64,000 bases of DNA from Methylobacterium sp. E-065 (lineage in GTDB: Bacteria > Pseudomonadota > Alphaproteobacteria > Rhizobiales > Beijerinckiaceae): assembly GCF_022829605.1 (NCBI RefSeq), contig NZ_JAKSYD010000114.1:62001-126000 (forward strand), in the 5' to 3' direction. Below, piece after piece: positions 51,106-60,416 of this stretch. The notes under the pieces were generated by a model. The model had not been told where the DNA came from. It did no database searches and saw nothing but the letters and a program-made list of their open reading frames with translations. The stretch's first letter is position 1; each line of letters starts with the position of its first letter. Position numbers and translations under genes: made by a program.

Positions 51106-51239
51106 CGCCGCGGCCCCGAGGGGCTTTCAGGACGATCCGAAAGGTTGGCTAAAACCCTCTGCCGGTCGCGGTGGCCGGCTCAAGGCCAAAAACCGCGATA
51201 GCGTAGGCCATCCGCGAGGATCGATGTCAGGTGAGAAAA

Positions 51240-51313
51240 TGGAGGCCTCGCCCGGAATCGAACCGGGGTGCAAGGATTTGCAGTCCTCTGCGTAACCACT
51301 CCGCCACGAGGCC
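51240..51313 (-). tRNA. tRNA-Cys(GCA)
   Basis: Minus-strand cloverleaf: acceptor GGCCTCG/CGAGGCC, anticodon loop CTGCAAA (GCA), T-loop GGTTCGATTCC, discriminator T and encoded CCA at 51240-51242. Confidence 0.95.
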
Positions 51314-51430
51314 GTACCAACGACGCATCGGCGCCGTGCGGAGCTTGGCGGACAGCTCCGGGTGCGCGTCTCTAGCAGAGGTCGACGGCCGCAGGCAACG
51401 GCTTCGACTCGATCGAATCGCAGGATCGTT

Positions 51431-52294
51431 TCAACTCTGCCAAACCCGCGGCATCGGTAGGCCGCGATAGAAGGTGAGAAAGCGGGCCGTCAGGGTCCGC
51501 AGGGGACCGACGCGATGCGCGAGGGCGCGTACCACGAGATGCCCGTTCCAGGCGCTCGCCGCCGCCTCGATCCCGGATTGATTGCTGTCTGCCAAGATCG
51601 CACGCGCCTTATCGAGGCGTGCTTCGGACCCGTCGGAGACGTCGAGCAGCGTCGCGCAGGCGCAAGCGCCGCCGCCGATCGCCGGGCGGGCCAGGAGATC
51701 GCTGATCGGGCCCTCGAGCAGGAGGTTGTCGGCGTAGACGAGCCGGCCGGCCCGGCGCACGCGCCACGAATCGTGGAACAGACCGGCGGTGATCCGCTCA
51801 TTCCGGGCGGCGCGACCGAAGACGACGATCTCCACGGCAAGCAGGGACGCTCCGAGGTCGAGATCGGCCTCGAAAGACCGACGGATCCTGGCCTGATCGA
51901 ACAGGATCGTCTCTTGCGGCAGCCAAGCCAGCCGAGCCCCTGCCCTCAGGCCCAAGCGGTTCTCGATATGGCTCACCGGCCCGTCCGAGCGGTAGATTTT
52001 CTCGGCCGCCGTCGTGGTGAGCACGAGATCGGCCTCTGGTTCGAGGTCGAGCCTAATCGAGAAGGTATCGCCGCACGCCACACCCCCGGCCGTGTTCACG
52101 AGCACGGCTTCCAGGGCCCCTTCCCCCCGCGGGAATCGCAGGCGCGAGGGGCCCGCCTCCGACAGGTCGAGGATTCGCGTCGCCCCACCCGCGCTTGCCG
52201 GTCCGGCCCGGAGGTGGACGCGGCCGTTCGAGCGCTGGCGTGCCGGCGCCGTCCCGACAGCCCGGCCCGCATCCAGGAGAGGACTATGCATCAC
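51431..52294 (-). CDS. ureD: Urease accessory protein UreD
   Basis: 287 residues, the usual UreD/UreH length. Family features: LRFPRGEGALEAVLVNTAGGVACGDTFSIRLDLEPEADLVLTTTAAEKIYRSDGP and WLPQETILFDQARIRRSFEADL. UreD binds apo-urease with UreF and UreG and helps nickel insertion. Its start overlaps the end of the arginase gene by 4 bases (52291-52294), so the two are co-translated. No urease structural genes (ureABC) follow; tRNA-Cys is next. Confidence 0.9.
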   Translation of the reverse strand: MMHSPLLDAGRAVGTAPARQRSNGRVHLRAGPASAGGATRILDLSEAGPSRLRFPRGEGALEAVLVNTAGGVACGDTFSIRLDLEPEADLVLTTTAAEKIYRSDGPVSHIENRLGLRAGARLAWLPQETILFDQARIRRSFEADLDLGASLLAVEIVVFGRAARNERITAGLFHDSWRVRRAGRLVYADNLLLEGPISDLLARPAIGGGACACATLLDVSDGSEARLDKARAILADSNQSGIEAAASAWNGHLVVRALAHRVGPLRTLTARFLTFYRGLPMPRVWQS

Positions 52295-53256
52295 GTCCGC
52301 TCAGCCGGGTCGCTCGGCACCGCCTCGATCGGCACGGTCGGGCGATCGAGGATGCGGCGCCCGAACAGGCTCGCCGCCAACTCGACCAGCACCTTGGCGC
52401 TGCGGCCGCGCTCGTCGAGGAACGGGTTGAGCTCCACGATGTCCAGTGAGCGCACGAGGCCGGAATCGTGCAGCATCTCCATGATCAGGTGGGCTTCGCG
52501 GAACGTAGCGCCACCCGGAACCGTCGTGCCGACCCCTGGGGCGATGGCGGGATCGAGGAAATCGATATCGAAGCTGACGTGGAGGTGCGCGCCCTGTTCT
52601 GCGACCTGCGCGAGGATTTTTCGCAAGGGCGCGACGACGCCGAACTCGTCGATCGTGCGCATGTCGGTGACCCCAACGCGCCGGGCCGTGACCAGGGCTC
52701 GCTCGCCGGCATCGATGGACCGCAGGCCGAACAGGTGGACGTTGCTGGGGCTGAGCGCGGGCGGGGCCGGTTCGGTGAACAGGAGCGGGAAGCCCGCCTC
52801 GCCGCATAAAGCCGCGAGCGGCATACCGTGGACGTTGCCGGAGGGTGAGGTCTCCGGCGTGTTGAAGTCGGCATGGGCATCGAGCCAAAGCACGAAGAGC
52901 GGGCGGCCCCTTCGGGCGCAGTGGCGCATGACGCCGTCGATCGATCCGAGGGAGAGGCTGTGGTCGCCACCGGCTGTCAGGGGCACCGCGCCCTGATCGA
53001 GCGCGTCCTCGACCGCACGCGACAGGGCACGCGTCCAGGCGGCCACGGCGGCGAGCCCACGCCCTCCCGCCGGCCCGTCGGGGGCGATATCGCCGTGATC
53101 GGTGACCGAACAGCCGAGATCGGACAGGGCGCGGACGAGGCCGGCAGTGCGTAGAGCCGCCGGTCCCATCAGTGCGCCAGCCTCGCTGGTCCCAACCTCG
53201 ATCGGCGCGCCGATCAGCGCAATGCGGTCCCCGCCGGAGCTGGCCTCGCTCGTCAT
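52291..53256 (-). CDS. rocF: Arginase
   Basis: 321 residues from ATG 53256 (the frame extends 8 codons upstream). Ureohydrolase fold with the binuclear Mn ligands: H in GGDHSLSLGSI, DAHAD in LWLDAHADFNTPETSPSGNVHGMPLA (also the substrate loop), and SFDIDFLDPAIAPGVGTTVPGG with the last Asp pair. It splits arginine to ornithine and urea. The overlap with ureD links urea made here to urease maturation. Confidence 0.93.
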   Translation of the reverse strand: MTSEASSGGDRIALIGAPIEVGTSEAGALMGPAALRTAGLVRALSDLGCSVTDHGDIAPDGPAGGRGLAAVAAWTRALSRAVEDALDQGAVPLTAGGDHSLSLGSIDGVMRHCARRGRPLFVLWLDAHADFNTPETSPSGNVHGMPLAALCGEAGFPLLFTEPAPPALSPSNVHLFGLRSIDAGERALVTARRVGVTDMRTIDEFGVVAPLRKILAQVAEQGAHLHVSFDIDFLDPAIAPGVGTTVPGGATFREAHLIMEMLHDSGLVRSLDIVELNPFLDERGRSAKVLVELAASLFGRRILDRPTVPIEAVPSDPAERT

Positions 53257-53594
53257 CCCATCTCCTTCAGGTCTCTGCACCCCTTCGCTCTAGCAGGCGT
53301 CGGGCCGCTCTTCGATGACGCATCGCGGGTGCGACGGCGAAGCGGTCGGACATGGGGCTGGTCCAAAACGGGGTGTGCCTGCGTTCGAGAACAGTATTAG
53401 GGCCGCGCGAAGCGGCACATTCAATATTTCATCGGTGACCTTGTGTTCCACACGAGTAAAAATGTGATCGGCACTATCCTTCGCCGTACTGGCCCGCCGC
53501 TGTGGAACTGTAATGCCGCCGGAAAACCACGAAGAGTTATCTCCGTCACGGAAAATTAGAAATTTGATGCGATATCAGGGGGAATCGTGTCCAA
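53257..53594. other. Intergenic region between arginase and a chemotaxis receptor
   Basis: 338 bases between divergent genes. It becomes AT-rich from about 53395 to 53470 and probably holds both promoters. No clear operator seen. Confidence 0.4.
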
Positions 53595-55769
53595 ATGAGA
53601 TCTTTAACGAACATGACGTGGTTATCTCGGCTCAGCGTCCGTCTTCCCGCGATGATCATCGGCTTGGCATTGCTCAGCGCGACCGTCATGGGGGGCTTCA
53701 GCTGGTATACGGCACGGTCAGGACTGATTGGTGCAGCCCAAGAGCGTCTGCAACTCGCGGCGGCAGCTCGCCGGGACGGCATCGAACTCCTGGCGGATCG
53801 GATGCAGGCGGACCTGCTGGCTGTCGCGGCCCATCCCCAGATCGTGTCCAACTTCCCGGACCTGATCGAAACCCTCGATCTCGCGAAGCCGGACACCGCC
53901 GCGCTCGTCGAGGCGTTCCGGGCGCCGCAGACGGTCGACGCACGGGTCGCGCTCGACGGCAGCGGCATGCCCGCGATGTACGCACGTCGGCACGTCAAGG
54001 TGCAGGAGGTGGCGCGCAAGCTCGTTGCTCAGCCGGGTTACGCGGATCTGATCTTCGTCGATGAGGGCGGCCGGGTCGTCTACACGGCCACGAAGGGTGG
54101 CGATTTCGCCAAGTCGATCGCGGATCCCGATCTGGCCGGAACCGGCCTCGCGCGCCTCGTCGCGCGGCTCAAGGCGGCCGAACCGGGCACGGTCCTGTTC
54201 GAGGATTTCGGCGCCTACCCGGTGGACGGTGTTCCGGCCGCTTTCATCGGGCGCACCATGACCAAGCGCGCCAATGTCGCCATGGGGACCGCACAGGCGG
54301 CGGAGCCGATCGGCGCCATCGTCATGCGTGTTACCCCGGTTCTGTTCGACCAGACGCTCGCCAAGCGCGACGGGCTCGGCGAGACGGGGCAGATCTTCGC
54401 GGCCGGCGCCGATGGCCGCCTGCGCAGCAATCCGCCGCTGAACCCAGCGCTGAAGGCCGGCGGCAGCCTCGCGCAGCTCGGCCTCGCCGCCGATCGCGTG
54501 AAGGCCGGCGGCACCCTCGCCTTCACGGCCGCGGATGGATCTCATCTTGCGGCGGCTTCGTCGCTCACCGTGCTGGGCGCCCCCTGGACGGTGGTGGCGG
54601 AGCAGTCGGAGGCCGAAGCGACCGCGGCTGTTCGCGCCCTCTCGTTCACCCTGGTCGTGATCGGCCTCTGCATCCTAGCGGCGACGGCCGTACTGGGGCT
54701 CCTGCTGGCCCGTTCGATCGTGGCGCCGCTCGGTGCCCTGACCCGTGCGCTGAAGGCGCTCGCCGACCGTCAGGCGCTCGACGATGTGCCCGGTAGCAAG
54801 CGGCGGGACGAGATCGGCGACATCGCCCGCGCTGTCGTGACGATCCACGAGATGTCGTTGGAGGATGCCGCACAGCAATTGCAGACCCGCGAGGCCGGGC
54901 GCCTGCGGGAGGAGCAGAACCGGCGGGCCATGCTGCAGGACCTTGCCGACGGGTTCGAACAGTCGGTCGGCGGGATCGCCGGTGACCTGACCGAGGCCGT
55001 GTCGGCGCTTCAGGATGCATCCGGTGCCATGCGCGTGGCGGTTGCCGGCACCTCCGAACGTTCGACCAGCGTCGCCGCTGCGGCGCGGCAGACGTCCGAC
55101 AATGTGGATTCCGTCGCGGCCGCGGCCGAGGAACTCGGGGCCACGGTGCGGGAGATCGGCCGTCAGGTCGAGCAGGCCACCGGCCTGTCGGCCGCGGCCG
55201 TCGGCGAGGCCCGGCGCGCCGAGCAGACCATGACCGATCTCGCCACGGCGGCAACACGAATCGGCGATGTCGTCGGGATCGTCTCGACCATCGCCGGTCA
55301 GACCAATCTGCTGGCGCTCAACGCCACGATCGAGGCGGCCCGGGCCGGTGAAGCGGGACGCGGCTTCGCGGTGGTTGCCGCCGAGGTCAAGGAACTCGCC
55401 ACCCAAACCAGCCGCGCCACCGACGAGATCGGCCGGCAGGTCGCCGCGATCCAGACCGTCACCGGAGATGCCGTCTCGGCCATCCGCGGGGTCGCATCGC
55501 AGATCGAGGCCATGAACGAAGTGTCGACCGGCATCGCCGCCGCCGTGGACCAGCAGGGCGTCACCACCCAGGATATCGTCCGCAGCATGAGTCAGGCCTC
55601 GGCTGGAACCGGCATGATGACGACCGACATCGCCGAGGTCGCCCGGGTTGCCGACGGTGCCGGCCACGCTGCCGGATCGGTGGCACGGGCGTCGGACACG
55701 CTGGCGGCGCGGGCGGAGCAACTGCGTGCCCAGGTCACCCAGTTCCTGGGCCACATCCGGGCAGCCTGA
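53595..55769 (+). CDS. Methyl-accepting chemotaxis protein with large sensor domain
   Basis: 724 residues. TM1 about 16-36 ([22 protein letters not shown]), a periplasmic sensor about 37-345 of Cache type ([58 protein letters not shown]), TM2 about 350-372 ([22 protein letters not shown]), HAMP about 373-425, then the signalling hairpin with [34 protein letters not shown] at about 568. Cache domains bind small organic ligands directly. No CheR-binding pentapeptide at the C-terminus. Confidence 0.95.
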   Translation: MRSLTNMTWLSRLSVRLPAMIIGLALLSATVMGGFSWYTARSGLIGAAQERLQLAAAARRDGIELLADRMQADLLAVAAHPQIVSNFPDLIETLDLAKPDTAALVEAFRAPQTVDARVALDGSGMPAMYARRHVKVQEVARKLVAQPGYADLIFVDEGGRVVYTATKGGDFAKSIADPDLAGTGLARLVARLKAAEPGTVLFEDFGAYPVDGVPAAFIGRTMTKRANVAMGTAQAAEPIGAIVMRVTPVLFDQTLAKRDGLGETGQIFAAGADGRLRSNPPLNPALKAGGSLAQLGLAADRVKAGGTLAFTAADGSHLAAASSLTVLGAPWTVVAEQSEAEATAAVRALSFTLVVIGLCILAATAVLGLLLARSIVAPLGALTRALKALADRQALDDVPGSKRRDEIGDIARAVVTIHEMSLEDAAQQLQTREAGRLREEQNRRAMLQDLADGFEQSVGGIAGDLTEAVSALQDASGAMRVAVAGTSERSTSVAAAARQTSDNVDSVAAAAEELGATVREIGRQVEQATGLSAAAVGEARRAEQTMTDLATAATRIGDVVGIVSTIAGQTNLLALNATIEAARAGEAGRGFAVVAAEVKELATQTSRATDEIGRQVAAIQTVTGDAVSAIRGVASQIEAMNEVSTGIAAAVDQQGVTTQDIVRSMSQASAGTGMMTTDIAEVARVADGAGHAAGSVARASDTLAARAEQLRAQVTQFLGHIRAA

Positions 55770-56062
55770 AAGCAATCGGAATCGCGGTCCGTTAAATGCG
55801 CGACAGGCCCCCTCTCCCGTGCGGAGAGAGGGCCTGCGCTCGACCCTGAACCTGTGCCGCCTGACCCAAAATGTGACACCGGTAAGCCCGTGCTGAAGGG
55901 TGCTAGAGGGAGCGATAAAAACTCTTAGGATCGAGCACGCCGGCACCGCGCCACACGCGGACGGATCTGATCGCTCGCTTCGCTTCCTGCGCACGCAGAG
56001 TTCGCTTCCACGGGGGCGGCGACCCGCGCCGCATTCGGCGCAGCCGGCGTAGCAGCAAACCT
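55770..56062. other. Intergenic region
   Basis: 293 bases between the receptor gene and the convergent kinase gene. A CCTCTCCC..GGAGAGAGG hairpin at about 55811-55829 lies 45 bases after the receptor stop and may act as a terminator. Confidence 0.45.
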
Positions 56063-57472
56063 CTACGCCGCCTCGGCCGGGACTGGCGCCGGCTTCCGCT
56101 CCGCCTGCCCGGCGAAAACCTGTGCCGCGAGCGGCAGTTCGATCGTGGCCGCGAGACCGCCCGCGCGACCGTTTTCGAGGATCAGCCGGCCGTCATGCGC
56201 CTCCACGATGGCCTGCACGATCGACAGGCCAAGGCCAAAGCCGCGCGCCTCGTTGAGATTGCGGGCCCGGTCGCCGCGGACGAAGGGCTGCAGCATCGCC
56301 TCGCGCTCCGCCTCCGGGATGCCGGGACCGGCATCGCGCACGCAGACCCGGACCCCACGTTCCGAAGCCTCCATGTGGACCTCCGCCCGGCTGCCGTATT
56401 TCACGGCATTGTCGACGAGATTCGTCACCGCCCGCTGTAATTCCTCGGGTCGGCCGCGCACGAGGACGTGGCGGCTGCGACCGACGCTCACGGGCGCGCC
56501 GATATCCGAGAAGTCGTCGCACACCGTCTGCACCACGGATGCGAGATCGACGAGGGTGAAACTACTCGCGTCGCGGACCTGACCGTCGCGCACGAAGGAC
56601 AGGGCGGCCTCCACGAGCCCGTTCATCTGGTCGAGATCGCGCAGGGTGGCGGCCCGGGCGTTGTCGTCTTCGATGAATTCCGCGCGCAGGCGCAGGCGGG
56701 TGATCGGCGTGCGCAGGTCATGGCTGATCGCGGCAAGCATCTGCGTGCGGTCGTCGATCAGGCGGCGTACGCGCGATCGCATCCGGTCGAGCGCCCGCGA
56801 GACCGCGAGCACTTCGCGTGGCCCCGCTTCCGGCAGGGCGACGTGGTCGTCCCGGGCTCCGAACGCCTCCGCGGCGCCCGCGAGCCGCTTCAGCGGTGCG
56901 GTCAGCGCGCGGGTCGCCCAGACGCAGAGCAGCGCCAGCGTCAGCGCGAGGAACACCACGGTGAAGATCAGGGCGCCCTGCCTGGGGGGGCGGAGCGGAT
57001 CGTTCGGTAGCGTCGCCTGAAGTGTCGCGCCATTGGCCGTCACGATTCCGATATGGAGGCGTTTGGCGGAGCGCTCCTGCTCCGAATCGTCGGCGGATAG
57101 GTCGATGATCGTCACCGGGCGCCCGGCGCCGTTCCGAAGCCGGCGGATGACGGGAAGATCCCGGACTGGCTCGGCTCCGGGCGGAGCCTTGCCGTCCCAG
57201 GCTTCGACCTGGATCAGCGGCAGGCTGCGCCCGCTGGCCAAGAGCGCCGGCCGGGCCGCCGGATCGACGGAATCGAGCAGCCGCGACAGCATGCCGAGGC
57301 GGCTTGCCGCGACCCCGGGCAACGCGTCGGGGTTCTGCGGTTCGTGCAGCAGCAGGAACGCGGTGGTGGCGACCATATGGGCCACCGCGATTCCCGCCAC
57401 CACGAGGAGCGCGATCTGGCCCGCGATGGTCGTCGGCCGCAGTCGGGCGCGCAGCCGCCGCAGCACGCTCAT
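56063..57472 (-). CDS. Sensor histidine kinase (EnvZ type)
   Basis: 469 residues. TM1 about 17-40, a periplasmic loop, TM2 about 163-187, HAMP about 188-240, the phospho-acceptor H in AAISHDLRTPITRLRLRAEF at about 251, and a catalytic domain with N in LVDNAVKYG, G in DAGPGIP and the ATP lid GFGLGLSIVQAIVEAHDG. It phosphorylates the response regulator encoded just upstream, with which it overlaps by 4 bases. The signal is unknown. Confidence 0.93.
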   Translation of the reverse strand: MSVLRRLRARLRPTTIAGQIALLVVAGIAVAHMVATTAFLLLHEPQNPDALPGVAASRLGMLSRLLDSVDPAARPALLASGRSLPLIQVEAWDGKAPPGAEPVRDLPVIRRLRNGAGRPVTIIDLSADDSEQERSAKRLHIGIVTANGATLQATLPNDPLRPPRQGALIFTVVFLALTLALLCVWATRALTAPLKRLAGAAEAFGARDDHVALPEAGPREVLAVSRALDRMRSRVRRLIDDRTQMLAAISHDLRTPITRLRLRAEFIEDDNARAATLRDLDQMNGLVEAALSFVRDGQVRDASSFTLVDLASVVQTVCDDFSDIGAPVSVGRSRHVLVRGRPEELQRAVTNLVDNAVKYGSRAEVHMEASERGVRVCVRDAGPGIPEAEREAMLQPFVRGDRARNLNEARGFGLGLSIVQAIVEAHDGRLILENGRAGGLAATIELPLAAQVFAGQAERKPAPVPAEAA

Positions 57473-58224
57473 GAGCGCGTGACCTCCGGCGTGAAAAGGT
57501 AGCCCCCGGAACGGATCGTCCGGATGAATTCTGGGTTACGGGTATCGCGTTCGATTTTCTGGCGGATGCGCGAGATCAACACGTCGATGCTGCGCTCGAA
57601 CGGGCCGGCGGCGCGCCCTTGCGTCAGATCGAGCAGCTGGTCACGCGACAGGACCCGTCCGGGCCGCAGGCACAGGGCGAGCAGCAGGTCGAACTCCGCA
57701 CCCGTGATCGCGATGCGGGCGCCCTCGGGCGAGAGCACCTGCCGCAGGGAGACGTCGAGCGTCCAGCCCGAGAAATGCAGACGTCGGCGATCGTCCGTAT
57801 CGGGCGCCTCGGCGGCGACCCGGCGCAGGATCGCGCGGACGCGGGCGAGGAGTTCGCGCGGATTGAACGGCTTGGCGAGATAATCGTCGGCGCCGAGTTC
57901 CAGGCCGAGAATCCGGTCCACATCCTCCGACTTCGCGGTCAGGATCAGGATCGGGATCTGCGAGGATTCGCGCAAGCGGCGGCACAGGCTCAAGCCGTCC
58001 TCGCCCGGCAACATCAGGTCCAGCACGATCAGATCGATGCGTGACTCCGCGAGCGCCCGGTCCATGTCGGTCCCGTCACCGGCAAGCGTGACCCGGCAAT
58101 CGTTCCCGCGCAGGTAGCGTGCGATCAGGCTGGAAATCTCCCGATCGTCCTCGACAACGAGGATATGGGGGGTCGCCGGTGCCGTCATCGCGACGGAGTC
58201 TGTGTGCGGTTCAGCCTGCATCAT
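57469..58224 (-). CDS. OmpR-family response regulator
   Basis: 251 residues from ATG 58224 (ATG 58188 would give 239, the E. coli OmpR length). The receiver has the acidic pair in ILVVEDDREI, the phospho-Asp in LIVLDLMLPGEDG, T in LILTAKSE and K in DYLAKPFNPRELLARVRAI. The winged helix follows (GAEFDLLLALCLRPGRVLSRDQLLDL and RSIDVLISRIRQKIERDTRNPEFIRTIRSGGYLF). Part of a two-gene operon with the kinase. Confidence 0.93.
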   Translation of the reverse strand: MMQAEPHTDSVAMTAPATPHILVVEDDREISSLIARYLRGNDCRVTLAGDGTDMDRALAESRIDLIVLDLMLPGEDGLSLCRRLRESSQIPILILTAKSEDVDRILGLELGADDYLAKPFNPRELLARVRAILRRVAAEAPDTDDRRRLHFSGWTLDVSLRQVLSPEGARIAITGAEFDLLLALCLRPGRVLSRDQLLDLTQGRAAGPFERSIDVLISRIRQKIERDTRNPEFIRTIRSGGYLFTPEVTRS

Positions 58225-58509
58225 GGGCCCATCATGCCCCGAACCAGCGATTATTCGAAGATGGGTGGCGGAACCAATTTGTAAGCGCGTGTTTCTCTGG
58301 CCTGGCCGAAACGTTTCCGACAAAGCTTCGGAGACGTCTCTTCAGAATCCGATCCCGATATTCGGATGAGCCCCGACGTCCTGAGCCCGATCGCGCCCCG
58401 GTCCTGCGGCGAATCGTCGAGCCGGACTCCCAACGCTGCGGACCCCGGCTACCTCCCCGGTTCAGCGTTCGCCCAGCTTGACGGGTGAAGCCGCCAGCCG
58501 GACATCTTC

Positions 58510-60375
58510 GTGTCGAAGCCCATCAGCGACTACGCCCTCATCGGCGACACCCATTCCTGCGCGCTGATCGCCCGCGATGGCTCGATCGACTGGTTGTGTT
58601 GGCCGCGCCACGATTCGCCCGCCCTGTTCGTGAAGCTCCTCGACGACGAGAAAGGCGGCGCCTGCAGCGTGGCGTTCGACGGCCTCGATGGGACGGAGCG
58701 GCGCTATCTGCCCGACACCAACATCCTTGAGACGACTTTTACGACACGAACTGGGCGCGCGCGCCTGATCGACGTGATGCCGGTCAATCCCCCGAGCCCC
58801 GAGCCCGACGAAGGGCCGGACGGCGAGGGCGAAAGCCGGCTGATCCGCATGCTCACCTGCGAGACGGGCAGCGTCACGGGACTGTTCCGGGTTTGCCCGA
58901 CCTTCGATTACGCGCGCCGCCCCTGCACGCCCATCGTCGAGGGTGCCTCCGTGCTGTTCGAGGCCGGCGACTGGCGCCTGCGGGTCAACGCGCATCCGCA
59001 GCCCGCGGTGGTCGAGGGACGCGCCGAGATCCGGTTCACCCTGGCCGCTGGCGAGACCGCGTATCTGGTCCTCACCCACGGAGAGGACCAGCAGGATGCC
59101 TCGATCGACGACTTCGAAGGCGCGCAGCGCCGCCTGAAGAGCACCGTCGAGTACTGGCATCGCTGGTGCGCCCGCAGCACCTATCGCGGGGCCTATCGGG
59201 AGGCCGTGATGCGCTCGGCCCTCTGCCTGAAGCTGCTGACGTATTCGCCCTCCGGCGGCATCCTGGCCGCCGCGACCGCTGGTCTGCCCGAGGCCGTGCC
59301 GGGCAACCGCAACTACGACTACCGCTTCACCTGGATGCGCGATGCCTCCTTCACGGTGACGGCTTTCGTGATGCTTGGCTACGTGCGCGAGGCCTCCGAA
59401 TTCCTCCGCTTCCTGCGTGAGCGGGATGGCTCCTACGGCCGCGACACGCGCCTGATGTACGGCATTGCCGACGGCATGCCGCCCGAGGAGGAACTCAGTC
59501 ATCTCGCCGGTTGGAGCGGCGTGCGGCCCGTGGTCATCGGCAATCTCGCCGAGGGTCAGGACCAGCACGACATCTACGGCGAATTGCTGCGGGCCCTGTG
59601 CATCTTCCTCGAAGCGGTCGACTACGACCCGCCCGAGAAGGTCAACGACCGCCTGCCGGAGGTGCTTGACAACCTGACGGCGCGGGCGATCCGCCACCGG
59701 CACGATCCGGACAGCGGGATCTGGGAGTTGCGGACGGGGCCGCGCCATCAGGTCCACACCAAGGCGATGATCTGGGTGGCGCTGACCGACGCGGCCCGGA
59801 TTGCCCGGAACATCAAGGGCATCCCGGAGGCGAAGATCGCTGAGTGGGAGCGCATCGCCGCCGAGGTCCGGGCTGAGTATCTGGACCGGGGCTGGAGCGA
59901 GGAGAAGCAGGCCTATGTCGGCGCCTACGATTCGCATCACCTCGACGCGGCGGTGCTGCGTGTCGTCCTGTTCGGAGCCCTCGATCCGCGGGATCCGCGC
60001 ACGCGTGCGACCCTGGCCGCAGTGGAGCGGGAACTCGGCGCTGGCGACCTGATCTACCGCTATCGCATGGAGGACGGGCTCGAAGGCGATGAGGGCACCT
60101 TCACGGCCTGCGCGTTCTGGCGCGTCGGCTGCCTCGCCCTCGACGGCCGCACCGCTGAGGCCAAAGCCGCTTTCGAGCGGCTGATCGCCCGGGGCAACGA
60201 TCTCGGGCTGTTCGCCGAGGAGATCGATCCGGCGACCGGCGCGCAGCGCGGGAACACGCCGCAGGGGTTTTCGCACATGGCGCTGATCAACGCAGCGCTG
60301 CGCCTTGAGGACACCATCGCCCGCTACGGCCTCGCGGACGCGGCCGATGCGCAGGCGCGGCGGGCGGCCGAGTGA
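58510..60375 (+). CDS. Glycoside hydrolase family 15 protein (glucoamylase/trehalase-like)
   Basis: 621 residues from GTG 58510. The N-terminal domain starts MSKPISDYALIGDTHSCALIARDGSIDWLCWPRHDSPALF, typical of bacterial GH15. The (alpha/alpha)6 domain has GNRNYDYRFTWMRDASFTVTAFVMLGY and the late segment GDEGTFTACAFWRVGCLAL, which resembles the region carrying the catalytic Glu. Relatives in Actinobacteria are trehalases; others hydrolyse alpha-glucans. No signal peptide, so it acts in the cytoplasm, probably on trehalose or a storage glucan. Confidence 0.92.
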   Translation: MSKPISDYALIGDTHSCALIARDGSIDWLCWPRHDSPALFVKLLDDEKGGACSVAFDGLDGTERRYLPDTNILETTFTTRTGRARLIDVMPVNPPSPEPDEGPDGEGESRLIRMLTCETGSVTGLFRVCPTFDYARRPCTPIVEGASVLFEAGDWRLRVNAHPQPAVVEGRAEIRFTLAAGETAYLVLTHGEDQQDASIDDFEGAQRRLKSTVEYWHRWCARSTYRGAYREAVMRSALCLKLLTYSPSGGILAAATAGLPEAVPGNRNYDYRFTWMRDASFTVTAFVMLGYVREASEFLRFLRERDGSYGRDTRLMYGIADGMPPEEELSHLAGWSGVRPVVIGNLAEGQDQHDIYGELLRALCIFLEAVDYDPPEKVNDRLPEVLDNLTARAIRHRHDPDSGIWELRTGPRHQVHTKAMIWVALTDAARIARNIKGIPEAKIAEWERIAAEVRAEYLDRGWSEEKQAYVGAYDSHHLDAAVLRVVLFGALDPRDPRTRATLAAVERELGAGDLIYRYRMEDGLEGDEGTFTACAFWRVGCLALDGRTAEAKAAFERLIARGNDLGLFAEEIDPATGAQRGNTPQGFSHMALINAALRLEDTIARYGLADAADAQARRAAE

Positions 60376-60416
60376 GAAGCGCCGGCTGAAAAAGGGCCGC
60401 CCTCTTTAGACCGCCG

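Noticed and set aside
58462..60276. 604-codon minus-strand frame opposite the GH15 gene
   Set aside because: Mirrors the GH15 gene; no domain, no ribosome binding site.
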